Shown here: piece after piece, positions 24,801-36,503 of the stretch | Layout of the letters: each line of letters starts with the position of its first letter | Position numbering within the stretch: the stretch's first letter is position 1 | Source: Amoeboaphelidium protococcarum | Lineage: Eukaryota > Aphelidiomycota > Aphelidea | Direction: 5' to 3' | Assembly (NCBI GenBank): GCA_023515745.1 | Contig: JALECJ010000255.1 | Location: 134,001 to 198,000 of the forward strand | Length of the DNA: 64,000 nucleotides | Program-made: the position numbers and the translations under genes | The notes under the pieces: generated by a model | What the model saw: only the letters and a program-made list of their open reading frames with translations | Databases searched by the model: none | Told to the model about the DNA's origin: nothing

Positions 24801-26185
24801 TCATTCAAAGTGCTTTCTCTGTTGAAATTCCATAGTAGTCTGCTTGTGCAACTGATTCAAATAGTCTTCAATTGATATCGGTGCCTCGCTGGGACAATTG
24901 GCGATGGTCAACACGGGCAACTTGCGCAAAGTTCTTCCACTTAGACCGGTGGCGCTGATCGAGATATTCCACAATTAAATACTGCTTTCCACTGATTAAC
25001 GAACCGGCTTATCATTGTACTTGAGAAAGACTTGAATTTCGTACAAATCCATAATGGTTTGACCTCCCAACGAAATAATGCCAGTTCTTGCGAGCTCAAT
25101 GACAGCAGAACGTAGAATCTGATATATTGCTTCATGACACGGCTTCCCGATATGCAGCTTTATGTCTGCACGGTCAATAAATGCCATATCAATTGAATGA
25201 GATAAATTGGAGGTTGCCATTATCAACACGTTTGGATAACTTTTGATACCATCGAGTTGAGTCAGAAGAGCATTGACCACGCGCAATGCATCAGATGGCT
25301 CACTCCCACTATTTCTTACCGCAGCCAGAGACTCGACTTCATCAATCAGCACGGTGACGAAAGCGTGTGGATCTGCCAAAGACTTTTTGATACATTCAAA
25401 CATCTTCATCACCAGCTTTCCACTCTCACTAAACCACTTTGAGAATAGTGAGTGAGCATTGATCTCGATAAACTTTCCATAAGAATATCTACACAGAATA
25501 GTATCAAACTCTATCACCGAAAATATGTATGTACTGTAATACCTTTCACCAAATCTGATAGCTAACTTTTAAGCCAGCGCCTTGCACAAGGTAGTCTTAC
25601 CACTGCCTGGTTCGCCATGTAGAAGGATAACGCGATTGTAAGAAATAATTTTCTCACTAACACTGCGGTCTGACAACTTAAGAGTAGCACTTATGTACTT
25701 CAGCAGCTTTTCAGGAGTTCCATCCTTGAATACAAGTGACTCCCAAAGTCCGTCGAATGCTTTGTTCGGAACAATATCCTCGGTGAAAGTGGTGATTTGA
25801 TCTTGCGGATCGGCCGTTTCATCCGCGCGAACGTCCAGCGCCGACTCCAGATTGAGCTCGTAGATGTGAATGTTGAAGCTGGACACTTTGGACAGATTAA
25901 TGTAGTGGATCTCACACACAGAGTCATCATATAGCATTACAGAATGGACTACAGGAATCTTTACAAGAGACGTGATATTGGAAGGGCAAAGTATCAGCTT
26001 GTTCAGAGACTTGAGGACGCCACGCACTTGCATCTTTAACGCGTCCAGACTCACAGTTGAGTCTTCTTTTACACACACCTCAACTACAAATTAGTCATGA
26101 TCGTATTATTCTGATTACCACTTTAATTCTTACCGTGGATAAAGGACTACTAGTCATCCTAAGAAAATGCTTCTTGAACAGTCAT
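24801..26185 (-). CDS. PCH2: Pch2/TRIP13 AAA+ ATPase
   Basis: Exons 26134-26185, 25543-26083 and 24801-25488 (minus strand) encode 426 residues; human TRIP13 has 432. The first intron (50 nt) joins SFIH to [10 protein letters not shown], a conserved TRIP13 start. The second (54 nt) joins [13 protein letters not shown] to [19 protein letters not shown]. Walker [17 protein letters not shown]; Walker [14 protein letters not shown]; sensor and pore segments [41 protein letters not shown]-terminal [12 protein letters not shown]. The enzyme remodels HORMA proteins (Mad2, Hop1) in the spindle checkpoint and meiosis. The 54-nt intron contains no in-frame UGA, so its retention would insert 18 residues. 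Confidence 0.94.
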
Positions 26186-26460
26186 TGCTTTGGTTAGATC
26201 AATAGATGGAAGTTCTAAAGCAAGTGATAAAATCGAATGCGAGAGATCAAAGAGGAGAAGCTGAAACAAAAATGTGAAACGAGTTTGCAATTATAGATTT
26301 CAATTATCCGTTTCAGATGCCTTTCAATGATATTCTGAATAATCGCGATAGAAACACGCGTGCAAAGAGTCATACAGTACTAATAAGTGCCATTTTTGTG
26401 ATCAATTCTAAATAGATTTCCAAGTACATCAGTGATTTTAGGGATTGATAAAACAATCGA

Positions 26461-27813
26461 TCACTGCCCACAATTAAACAAATAGTCCAAGCATTTCAAA
26501 TCACTCTTACATTCGGCGGTGAACTCCTCCTCACCGTCACATTTAAAGACAGCCTCCGTGAAATCAATCAGATACAGTTCATCTTGATTATCTCGCACAA
26601 CATTTGGCAGTCTAACATCGCCATGCGCAACGCCGAGTTGGTGCAATTGTACTAAAATCTTATGAACGGAGCTTTTAATCTTACCTTCCAACAATAACCT
26701 ATCTTAAACAGTACCATCAGGAATCGTCATACTCACAGGAGTCCCGACATTTTACATTAGAATAAAATCTGCCCAGCCACTGCCGCAGAAATAGCCATGG
26801 AAGGTAGGAATACAGATTCCTTATAATTCTGCTAATAATTGGTAGGCTTTCACCTCTTTCTTCAGTTTCTCAATTTGACCTTAATTACTCTCCTTCCAGC
26901 AGTCGACGATTTTCATCAATAACTCCAAATTTCTCCCAACGGTTACGATAGATCCAACGCTGGAGCGTGTAATACGCTCTCCAAACTATATATCATGAAA
27001 CATGATCTACTGCTATATATAGAGATTGCCCCTTGTAACTGCCAATGATTTCCTAGTTACATCAGGAGTACTAAAAGGTGATGTCATGAAGAAATCAGTC
27101 TTAGCCATATGGATTATCGCGCACAACGCCTTCATTGCAGTAAAAGGATCTAATTACTGATAATGCACCACATCGCTAATCTCAAGCAGCTTTCTGTCTT
27201 AACCATTAGGCCCACCACGTCTCATAAAATAAAAACGTTCATAAGTACACAATATCCCATATCTGAAATGATTAGCCGTCATATACCCATAAATCTACTA
27301 GACTGCATCCTTGACCTTCGACTTATTGAGAATATTCAAATCGTACAACTGACCTTACACATCAAATGCCCAATCAGTTTTGACTTCAATAGGAAGAATG
27401 TACGTTGATTGCAGAGAGGGATTCTTCTAGTAATTAACAACAAAATCAGGATCAAGTATCACATTCTGAGAGCCTTATTCAATGAGGATATCATTTCCAA
27501 GTGCTTTAAACAATTTCCTGATAGGAGAACAATAATACGACACTAATACTCCGTACAATGACTATTCTCCAACAATTACGGGATTATCCGTTTCCAATGT
27601 GGTATCACAATCAACTTCCAGCTTACCCTAAATAAACTCGTTAAATGGCACAATAATGTCTTAATCAAAACCAGTCCATCTTTGGCAAGTGTGATCATTT
27701 TCAATATAACGCGAATTCTTTGAAGTGGTTGTTTTCTTAGAGCTTCCATCATCCCTATCGACATGCTTTCTAGGAGGAGCGGTATAATGCAATATCTCGG
27801 ATACTTTGACCAT
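26461..27813 (-). CDS. nuclease-like plus kinase-like fusion protein, copy 1 (Crinkler-type effector candidate)
   Basis: 450 residues. The N-terminal half holds a PD-(D/E)XK-like pattern: VILDPDFVV (Asp121/Asp123), then ILPIEVKTDW (Glu143-Val-Lys145) and a following helix. The C-terminal half is a protein-kinase-like fold: SSVGSIVTV with LLMKIVD (lysine strand), a substituted catalytic loop GVAHGDVRLPNVV (about 397) and metal-binding YLIDFTEAV (about 415). The pairing of a restriction-type nuclease with an RIO/APH-like kinase is known in Crinkler-RHS effector C termini of fungi and oomycetes; here there is no evident Crinkler header or signal peptide. UAR=Gln throughout; UGA at 26461-26463. 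It is a tandem paralogue of the gene at 28245-29597, with the same length. Confidence 0.82.
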
Positions 27814-28244
27814 AAGATTTATTAAACACAGCTTAAACACGTAACCTTTTGGAAAAGAAATTGAAATGTTTCAGACTGATAAAACATTGACCAATCAGAA
27901 ATTTGATGAAATTAGATGTGCAAGTGATCCCTTCTAATCAGTTCATCGCGAAAGTAACACAAATTAATCGAAGGCGTGATGAGATCTTCGTATCTTTGAA
28001 TGTTTCTAAGAATATCAATGTAAGTTTCTCCCTTTTCATCGTTAAGAGCTTAGGTCTCACTTAATTCGGTAAGATCAATAATGTGAATTGCTTTTTTCAG
28101 ATGACTTTCACAATGTACTTTATACTGAAAGACCGGCTTGCAAAGAGTCAAAGTTCTCTAAGATTGTCACCAATAACTGCCGTTTTTTGTAAGCAATTTA
28201 AATTAAATTTATTATTCCAGCAGTAATGCAAATAAACCAGTTGA
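27814..28244. other. spacer between the two nuclease-kinase genes
   Basis: 431 bases. It holds the promoter of copy 1, with a CCAAT element (GACCAATCAG near 27889-27898). On the minus strand a frame without UGA, roughly 27850-28166, has protein-like composition (KVHCESHLKKAIHIIDL, RRDHLHIQFHQISDW) but no start codon, so it may be a gene remnant. Confidence 0.4.
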
Positions 28245-29597
28245 TCAATAGTTTACATTGAATAAATTGGCCAAAAACTCCCAATCTCTCTTACATTCGG
28301 GGTTGAACTTCAACTCATCGTCACATTTAAAGACAGCATCCGAAAAATCAATCATAGACAGTTAACCTTGATCATCACGCACAACATTGGGCAGTCTGAC
28401 ATCGCCATGCGCAACTCCACGTCTGTGCAATTCTTGTAGGAAAATTGCCACCTAAAATATAACTTCTTCTTAGAACGGTAGCGTGGCTTATACAACATCA
28501 TTCCATAGTTGTCTTCTTATAGAAGTACCCACATTCTTCATGACGATAAAGTCAACCCAGCCACTGCCGCAGAAATAGCCATGGAAGGTTGGAATACACG
28601 TTCCTTATAAATCTGCCAATATTTGGTAAGCTTTCACCTCTGTTTAAAGCTACTCAATCTGATCTTCATTCTTGTGCCTGAGACGATCCACAATTTTCAT
28701 CAAAAACTCAGAATCTTATCCATACTTGACTATAGATCCAGCACTAGAGCGAGCGACGCGTTGTCCAAAGCATATATCATGAAACTTGATCTACTACTTG
28801 GCATATAATACTTTCGGACCCCCAGGAAAGGACTCCCTAATAACATGTGAATTGCCAAAAGGAGACTACAAGAAAAAATCAGTCTTAGCCAGGTGAATGA
28901 TGGCACACAACGCCTTCATTGCAGTAAAAGGCTATGATTACTGATAGTGAACCACATCGCTAATCTCAAGCATTCTCTTCTCCTAGCCATTAGACCCACC
29001 ACGTCTCAAGAAATAAAAACGCTCATAAGTGCACAGAATTCCATATCTGAAATGATTGACTGCCATGTAACCATATATTTACTATAGTGCATCGACAACT
29101 TTGGTCCCTTACAGATTATGTTCATCGTACAATTCACCTTAGACATTAAAGTCCCAATCTGTTTTAACCTCGATAGGAAGAATGTACGTTGATTGCAGAG
29201 AGGGATCCTTCTAGTAATTAACAGCAAAATCAGGATCAAGTATCACATTCTGAGAGCCTAATTCAATGCGGATGTCATGTCCAAGTGCTGAAAACAACTC
29301 GTCAATAGGAGTACAATAATACCGATTCAATATTCCATACAATGATTATTCACCGACTATTGCGGGATTATCCGTTTTCAATGGGATTCTACAATCAAGA
29401 TCCAATTTATCCTGAATAAAATCATTAAATGGCGCCATAATGTCTTCATTAAAATGGGTCCACCGTTGGCAAATGTGATCATTATCAATAACAAGAGGAT
29501 TCTTTAGCCTGGTTGGTTCTTCAGCGCTTCTGTTAAACTAATCAACATGCTCTCTAGGCGGAGCAGTATAACGCAATATATCGGATACTTTAACCAT
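28245..29597 (-). CDS. nuclease-like plus kinase-like fusion protein, copy 2 (Crinkler-type effector candidate)
   Basis: 450 residues, the same length as its neighbour and alignable end to end. It shares the opening MVKVSDILRYTAPPREHVD, the nuclease-like core VILDPDFAVNYQKDPSLQST then ILPIEVKTDWDF, the conserved YGILCTYERFYF and FHGYFCGSGW segments, and the kinase-like loop HGDVRLPNVVRDDQG with MIDFSDAVFKCD. All putative catalytic residues are kept in both copies, so both look functional after considerable divergence. UGA at 28245-28247. About 98 bases upstream of its ATG lies GGCCAATCAGG, echoing the CCAAT element before copy 1. The role (effector, immunity or mobile-element-linked) is unknown. 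Confidence 0.82.
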
Positions 29598-29893
29598 AGA
29601 AATGAGCTAGCACGATTATAAAATGGTAGAGTAAACTTTTTAAGAGAAGACTAAGCACTCTGGATTGCTACAAAAATTGTTTAAATATATCTTGGCCAAT
29701 CAGGTACGCGGCTCCCGATAGATGCGTAAGAGTTGCACAAGATTACAATCTTAACATGTCTTTTTTACGCAAGAATATGCCTGATACACGCGAACTTTAA
29801 AAGTCAGAGTACACCAAAAATGATGATAATAACATGTAAGCGTTCACTTCTGCCGTCAAAAGCATATTAGATTAAATTGAGATATTGATTAAT

Positions 29894-31879
29894 TCAGATG
29901 GCTTTAAAAATATTCCTGATTTGGGAGGACACGCCTGCGAATAGGCCAGAATTCTCCTTCAGCTGTAGCAACTTGGGTGGGATAACTAGCTATATCACTT
30001 CCAACCCAGAGTTTCCATCTTGAACTGAATCCTCGCCACCCCTGGTCATTAACGACTCCATCCAACAAGATTTGAGCATTTTGAGTATACACTCGCTTCT
30101 TTTGAGAAGGTGAGAAGAGTCCAGAGGAAGATCTTGTCCTGATGAGTTGCCTGACTGGGAAACAAGCTACGCGAGCGCGCCAAATGATCCTGATCGCGTT
30201 AGAGAGAAACTCTTGCTATTAGATTGCAACTGCTATACTTTTCCAGATGCTCCGGCCGATGGAGTGTACTGGTCCGGATATGCAAGCACTGGTACTATGA
30301 GTTCATGGATACCATACTTGTTCGCAATCCCAAATAAGTTCCGAAGACCAGCAATGACGTTTGATTTAGAATTCAATTCAGCTTCCAATGTGAATTCATC
30401 GCAAATCAAATGGAATACCGTGGACACCTAAGGCAGATTAGAATGCTTCGTAACTAGAATGTCTCCTTCACAAAATTCAAGTTTTCCGCTAATACGATCT
30501 GTATACTCATCCTCAATACTTCGAAGCTATACGTCCAACGGATCAAATACATACTCAGTTTCATAATTACACGCCCGATGAAAGATATCGTTAAACTTGC
30601 CAGCCTTGAAGCTTTCCCACTATTGAATAGGTAGAATATTTACTAACGCGACAGCTTTATTCGTCAGCAAAGTGACAAGAGTTTATGCACGTAAAGCGTC
30701 GCGTTCTAAAGCAGACATTGGGTGGCGAACGAAATCAGAATACTTCTACACAGTAAGACGTACATTCTGCGTATGCTAAATGTGAGTACCTAGTGTTATA
30801 GTAAAGCTCTCAGTCTGAGGCGGTTATTCATGCATCTGACTACTAACCTGACTGTCGGAGAGTCTATCAATCTATGATCTGGCCTTTTCAAACCATGATC
30901 CCAACTTTTTAAAATTCTATGCAGCCATTCCCTATCCTTAATTCAAAAATGAGTTATTACTTTACGGTGCCTAATTTTGCTCAACAATGACATACTCATC
31001 AGATGTTTTACCGGTAGTAGAAGAGTCGTCATCCACACGTACTGCACCGTCTAACAGAAGAGTAAGAGCTTGATTTACATCCCCTTTCGACAATACTAAA
31101 GCCTTTCTGGAAACTTTGGGATCGAAACCCATATCTTGCAACTTTTAAACACTTCCCGCATCCACATACTATTCAGTCTATTGTATAGAATTGCGTTTAG
31201 ATACAACCGGATCTTTTACTGACACCTTGGTAGTATCCTGAATCAGACTACTAGAAACTTATCCGCCTTCTTTCAAACTATTCAAAAGCTTCATAAAAGT
31301 CTCCTTCTACTGTCGATGTAAATCATCAAGTTCACTTTTAAGAGTAGCCTATAGAATCTCCTTGTCCTCTGTAAATCTCTACATGGCACTTGATGATTTC
31401 AAGTCGGCGGCGGAGTATTATGCTCTAAACTCTTGAATCTACTTGGAATGCTGCGCAATCATCGAATCTATCCGCCTAGATGAATCTCCCATAAACTTCA
31501 TTATACAATCAAATGCCGCAGTATCATTATATAACTCAGCTAAGCATGTCAAGACATTGGCACTTTCACTTGGCTAATAATACTTTCGATAGGATGTCTA
31601 AATTTTTTTCTACCACCACAACTGTATTAAGTCATAGTCTGGCTCTGTTGCGGCCTATTACTACTAGTATTATTGATTAAAATCCAATAGCTTCTTCTCC
31701 GCAGCCGCAGTTAACAATTATACCAATTCGGAATGCATAGAGCTGTTAAAGCAAGCAGGCTTGGAGATGATTAAACGCATTGCAGCCTGCTCTACAGTCT
31801 CGCATCCTTTCAAATGAATTGACTACACATCGCCATTAATCTCCACATTCAATATCAAGTCTCCCGGAGGTCGTTTCAT
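29894..31879 (-). CDS. FERRY complex subunit 3 (C12orf4) homologue with UBA domain
   Basis: 661 residues in one exon. The C-terminal half matches the C12orf4/DUF2362 pattern: LRAQTLVTLLTNKAVALVNI, PIQQWESFKAGKFNDIFHRA, a TEYVFDPLDV segment, EFCEGDILVTKHSNLPQVST, VFHLICDE, VIAGLRNLFGIANKYGIHEL, then KRSECILKMLKSCWMESLMT and VIQLVIPPKL. In animals C12orf4 is FERRY subunit 3, part of a RAB5 effector that links mRNAs to early endosomes. The middle (about residues 250-300) carries a UBA-like helix triad, VQKLQDMGFDPKVSRKALVL then GDVNQALTLLLDG. An N-terminal coiled coil precedes it. UAR=Gln; UGA at 29894-29896. Confidence 0.82.
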
Positions 31880-32259
31880 CCTTCAATATAAAAGAGTAGA
31901 TAAGTAACTAAGTGAGAGTATAATATAATGGTAATCTTCACTTTAATAACTGGTAATACCTTCTTGATCAAGAAGAAGAAAATCCGAAACTTATCGAGCA
32001 ATGAAGAAACTGACAGCGTACGCGTCTACGGTAGATCAATAATGACACAGGACGCTTGACATTGCTCGCCGTAATAACAGGAAATTACAATCCTATGCTC
32101 ATACAGTTCATATATAATTAAGTAATATATCATTCTCATTATTAGAGGTTTGCCATCTTACTCTTGGACTATACAGCAGGACTCTGTTCATCTCTTATTT
32201 CCTTTTTCCCTATTATCAGAATTTCTTACATCAACCCCGCGACTACATCATTGTTTGCA
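31880..32259. other. divergent intergenic region (FERRY3-like / SGF11)
   Basis: 380 bases. Contains a perfect 16-base palindrome, CTTCTTGATCAAGAAG, at 31960-31975, an ACGCGT element near 32020, and a pyrimidine-rich tract just before the SGF11 start. No gene seen. Confidence 0.5.
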
Positions 32260-33034
32260 ATGCCATAGTCTAAACGTGCAAGCTAAAAAGTTCAGCAAGT
32301 CAGAGAAGCTGTTGTATCAAATATTCTAGATGATATGCTTAGGCGAGAGATGATGGATGTTGTATTTGATGTTCACAAAGACTATAAGATCTCACACAGC
32401 TAATGCAAAGACTGCAAATCCACGTAAGTTATGACACTGGCTTGTTATAGTGGAATTGAGTGAGTGATTTTGTATCATTATAATCAGTTCTGTAGTTGTC
32501 TCTTGTTAAATTAGAATTCTGATGGATACGATATTTTTGGGAATACCGAGCAGTCGGTGATGAATAGTATGAGTATGTCAGAGTGTCTATCCTGCAATAA
32601 GAACTTTCCATCACAGCGATTTGCACAGCATTTGGAAAAGTGTCTTGGATTCGTCAATGGACGCACGGCTAGGAGTAATGGTATACGCAAGTAACAACAG
32701 TCTCTATACGCTGATGAGATTACATTATCCTAAAGTAGTCTGAATGATTCCAACAGGAGTAAGTATATCATAGAATTGGCGGCAGTTTATACAACATGCG
32801 ATACTAAAATTGAGTAATGTAGAACGCAAGAACCCACCATAAGTTGGCGCAGTTTTGAATTCATAGAGGTTGCTAAAGTCTGATGATACTCCATAGACAT
32901 ACACCTAGCTTAAGGCATCATATGAGAAAAACAAACGCCATCGATAAAGTCGAGAGATCAATTCTGATGGAAGTATGATCAATTTGGATACTGTCACATC
33001 CTACGCCAAGTAGTAGAATGTAAATATGATGTGA
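32260..33034 (+). CDS. SGF11: SAGA deubiquitination module zinc-finger protein Sgf11
   Basis: Exons 32260-32423, 32496-32758 and 32823-33034 encode 212 residues. The first exon gives the long N-terminal helix (VREAVVSNILDDMLRREMMD, then VVFDVHK) that packs on Sus1/Sgf73. The second gives the zinc finger ECLSCNKNFPSQRFAQHLEK (C-x2-C-x10-H-x4-C as in Sgf11/ATXN7L3). The third begins KNPPQVGAVLNSQRLLKSDD. Splice sites are GTAAGT...CTGTAG and GTAAGT...TGTAG; the alternative acceptor after AAATTAG in intron 1 gives an early UGA and was rejected. Sgf11 tethers the Ubp8 ubiquitin protease to SAGA to deubiquitinate histone H2B. SPT8, another SAGA subunit, is also in this window. Confidence 0.87.
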
Positions 33035-33112
33035 AGATTCATTTTTCACTCCAAAGATATTGATAATAATGAGATTGTGTAGTCATGATATTGATGCCAT
33101 GTTAGAACATTG

Positions 33113-33647
33113 TCATTCTTCACTCTTCGTGTCGGTATCACCGCCATTATTGCTTTAAGTGGAATCTTCTGATTTACGTCTCAGCTCCATCTTCTACATT
33201 CCAGTAGTTGCAGCTGCTGTTTTCGCAGCCATCTCCTTCTTGAACACGTCAGCCAGCAGTTTTCCACGTAATCCACTACCACCACCAACTTTAGACTTTT
33301 TCTTCATCGCCTCCAACTGCTTTGTAGTGGGAGATTAAATCTTATCACTGGGAGATGACCTACACGTTTAAATGACGAGCCATTTCATAAAGCGATCTTT
33401 AGAATTGCCTAACACCAAAAAATAAATCTTACATCACGGTGTGATTAATCTTCTTGGAAATAGGCTTTAATGGTCTTTGCTTCTATACTGGGACAGATGC
33501 AGCTTTAGACTCTTTCTACGTACCATCTGCCGTAGCCAATGGACTGGTGGCATTTCTCAAAGCGTATCCGCCCTTCTTACAATCCAAAAATGGCGATGAA
33601 GCTTGAGTCACAGATTTTTCTGCAGTCTACTGCGGTAAATTTTCCAT
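33113..33647 (-). CDS. hypothetical basic protein (two exons)
   Basis: Exons 33433-33647 and 33113-33359 (73-nt intron, GTAAGA...GTGTAG) encode 153 residues. Composition is polar and basic: TSPLATADGTQKESK, VQKQRPLKPISKKINHTV, then TTKQLEAMKKKSKVGGGSGL, RGKLLADVFKKEM and an acidic tail. The SGLRGKLLADVF stretch looks like a short conserved helix, but I cannot place the family. Splicing is supported because it joins two protein-like frames in phase. It is convergent with SGF11 and divergent from the CAP-H2 gene. Confidence 0.5.
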
Positions 33648-33924
33648 TGCGTTATTATCTGAAGGTAAGTGGAGGCTATAAATGTGCAAATAGTGGACAA
33701 GCTGAGAGTACTGCAGGTGATAAGTGACACGAACGGTTCAGTATAAGAATGAATGAATGAACCGTTAAAGTTGAAACGATGAAACGCGCGTTCTGAATTT
33801 CTTCTTCTTCTTTCTTGAAACGCCAAAGAATATTGTATTGGCTTGAAACAACTCACCAACTTGACATATCCATTCAGCATTATACTGGATATCTATCAGA
33901 GGGGACATTAGTCGACCACATATA

Positions 33925-36263
33925 ATGGACAGTGTCAAGTATCTCTAGTTACTGAAGCCACTCAGGTAAATTGTCATGTATTAAGTTACTAAAATCTTTA
34001 TTTTGAGTGGTCATGTAGAGTTCTTGCGGATAATTGGGATATTGATCTGGCATAGGAGCTGACCGAGTATGTCGATGAAATGGACAAAATGACATAGACT
34101 CTTTAGTAATAAAATTCAGATGCAGATGGCGGAAATGGAGTCAACTTTGCGTAGGCTGCCTTATTGATTTAGAATAGTGCAAATATTTACTCAAAGAAAG
34201 TCTAGTATCTGTATTCCATGACTCAGGAGGCTCATGATTATATTTTCAATAGGGGCTCTTCATCTGGTGATCGTAAAAAATAAGTTGGCGGAGATGATGA
34301 CGATAATGATGATAATTCGGATGATGGTCAAGCACAGGATGGTGAAGGCAATATGAACGGCAAGCTGAAAGGTCGGCAGCGTAATGCTAATGGGATTTTC
34401 GACTCTTTTGATTGTTTGGATTCAGCCTTGTAGAAAAAGGACTTTAATGCTAATGAAGAGCCTATTTGTATGGACAGTTTCAAGTGTGAAAATGTACTCG
34501 TATTCTACGGATCCTCCAATTCTAGCTTAAAGTCTATTGGCGGCTCTGGTAGTGGTAATTTTGAGATTTTGACTGCAGACGGTGAATCGATTGGTTCTAA
34601 ATCAGATTTTGAGATCAATTAAGCTTTCATAGCTGCCAATGGAATGTTCTTCTCTAAAGCTGTGCTCTCTCAAATTGATCATTCAGATGAGTATTCAGCT
34701 CGTCGCTCTAGCTTTGCTTTCAATGTTGCTGATCTCACTATTCCAGATATTGATGTGGCATAGATTGATGATAGAAACTTTGATAATAATGGTAACAATA
34801 ATCAGCCTTACGATTTTGGATTCAGTGGAGAGCCGCAGAGTTCTAGCTAGTTGGCGCACATGCATGAATCTAATGGCGGAAAATCTTTGTCTAAGGCTGG
34901 TGACTCTGTGCCTGATTTACAGAATGACAATTCTAATAGTGACATGTAGAATGAAGATAGCGATGGCGATGATGATGAAGGTATTGAGAACATTGTTCAT
35001 CCTCATTACTCCACGGTGGAAGATATATCGAATCCCAGGAAGAGTTCTTTAGATATCCGGAATTTGTAGAAATTAAAGACTCCACCAAAGAAGCTTGTTA
35101 CCAGGAAAGTGACAGTTGAAGCTACTCCTCCTAAGCGCGCTAAAAGATTATAAAATCATCTTACATTTTGGCAATTTATGGATCCTCATGAGGAAGACTA
35201 GACGTCAAAACCGTTCAAGAAGGGAGCTGTCAACAGGTAATTCAAGATTGTAGAGAAGGTGATTTCGGCCAATATGGAGCACAAACCGAAACTCAAGCCT
35301 CTGCCTGTATTCATAAAAGAAGTGCAATAGGCCAAAGTAAAGTCGCGCATTCCCAAGGATTTATTTCATAACATTGATCCTCAATTCGAGTATTTATATG
35401 TGAAAGAAAAAGAGAGAAGAGACAAGATAATGAAGCCTAAACCTGAGAAACTGTATAAAGAAATTGAAGTGACTGAGGAGCAGGATGCTAGTGTGCTTGA
35501 GATGCCATCGTTTGAAAATTACCTTGACTAAGGCTCGATGGGCGGAGACGACGATAGTATGACTAATCATAATGAAAATCATGGCCCTGGTGCCCATGAT
35601 GTTGAAGATAATGATGAATTCGACACTGATGCTGATATTCTGTCTGCAGATCTTCATGATTCTCTGAATGGCGAGAGTAATAGGCAAAGTACTTACTCAC
35701 AAGGCACAGATATGGACATAGAGCCATCTAATTCCTCAGCTGGTTTCATAGTTGACCAAGTTGTAGTTGAGAAGCCAATCTAGTCATTTGAAGATCTTTG
35801 CCGATTGAAAATTAAGAACTACATGCAATTAGCCAATGACTACGAGCGAAGGATAGAGTCTAATCTGTCCAAAAATGTAAAGTCATGGGAGAACAGATTG
35901 TAGCCTCTTTTGCATGAATAACACATCCGCGGTGTATTCGATGTGGATATTGTGCGTGAAAGTGTGCTTGAGACTTTTTAAGACAAGGTGTAAGAGGAGA
36001 AGCGATTGGATTTCTCACAGCTAGTCCAGAGATTGCCCGGATGGAATGTATCGCGATGGTTCATCTCCACACTGCATCTGGCGAATGAGGAGCGAATTGT
36101 GGTAACAAAGGACGAAGATTGTAAGATGGTATTGCTTAAACCAGATGGTAATGTTAATGCTCTGGCTCACTCAAGGCTTATTTCTTAATCTTCTGCTAAA
36201 CAGGCTGATGAATCGCAAGAAGATAGTACTCAGTTGAAATCTAAATCCAAACGCAAGAGATGA
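33925..36263 (+). CDS. NCAPH2: condensin II kleisin subunit CAP-H2
   Basis: Exons 33925-33965 and 34019-36263 (53-nt intron) encode 761 residues. The N-terminal kleisin segment is diagnostic: SVKYLQLLKPLRVLADNWDI, DLAQELTEYVDEMDKMTQT, VNFAQAALLIQNSANIYSKK and VQYLYSMTQEAHDYIF, as in animal and plant CAP-H2. A long acidic middle (GGDDDDNDDNSDD) follows, then FWQFMDPHEEDQTSKPFKKG and a C-terminal winged-helix-like stretch (LVQRLPGWNVSRWFISTLHL, ANEERIVV). It bridges SMC2/SMC4 heads in condensin II. A motif-level match to CAP-H2 rather than CAP-H/Brn1 rests on the first 70 residues. UGA at 36261-36263. Confidence 0.9.
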
Positions 36264-36503
36264 TCAGAATTTTGACGAAACTTTTGATTTTCCAAATAAA
36301 GTTTATGTTTAAATACGATGACTAGATTATTTAAACTTGGTATCACTTGCATAGATTATCTATAATGGTATAACGATGGCAAAGTCACATGTAACAGGAC
36401 ACGCGTGTATGTCAAAACGCCGTTAGAACATTCAAAGACGGCGCGGCGATCAACAACTTTCTCTTTCCTCGGGCGTTTTGAAACGATTTAGAAATTCAAA
36501 ATT

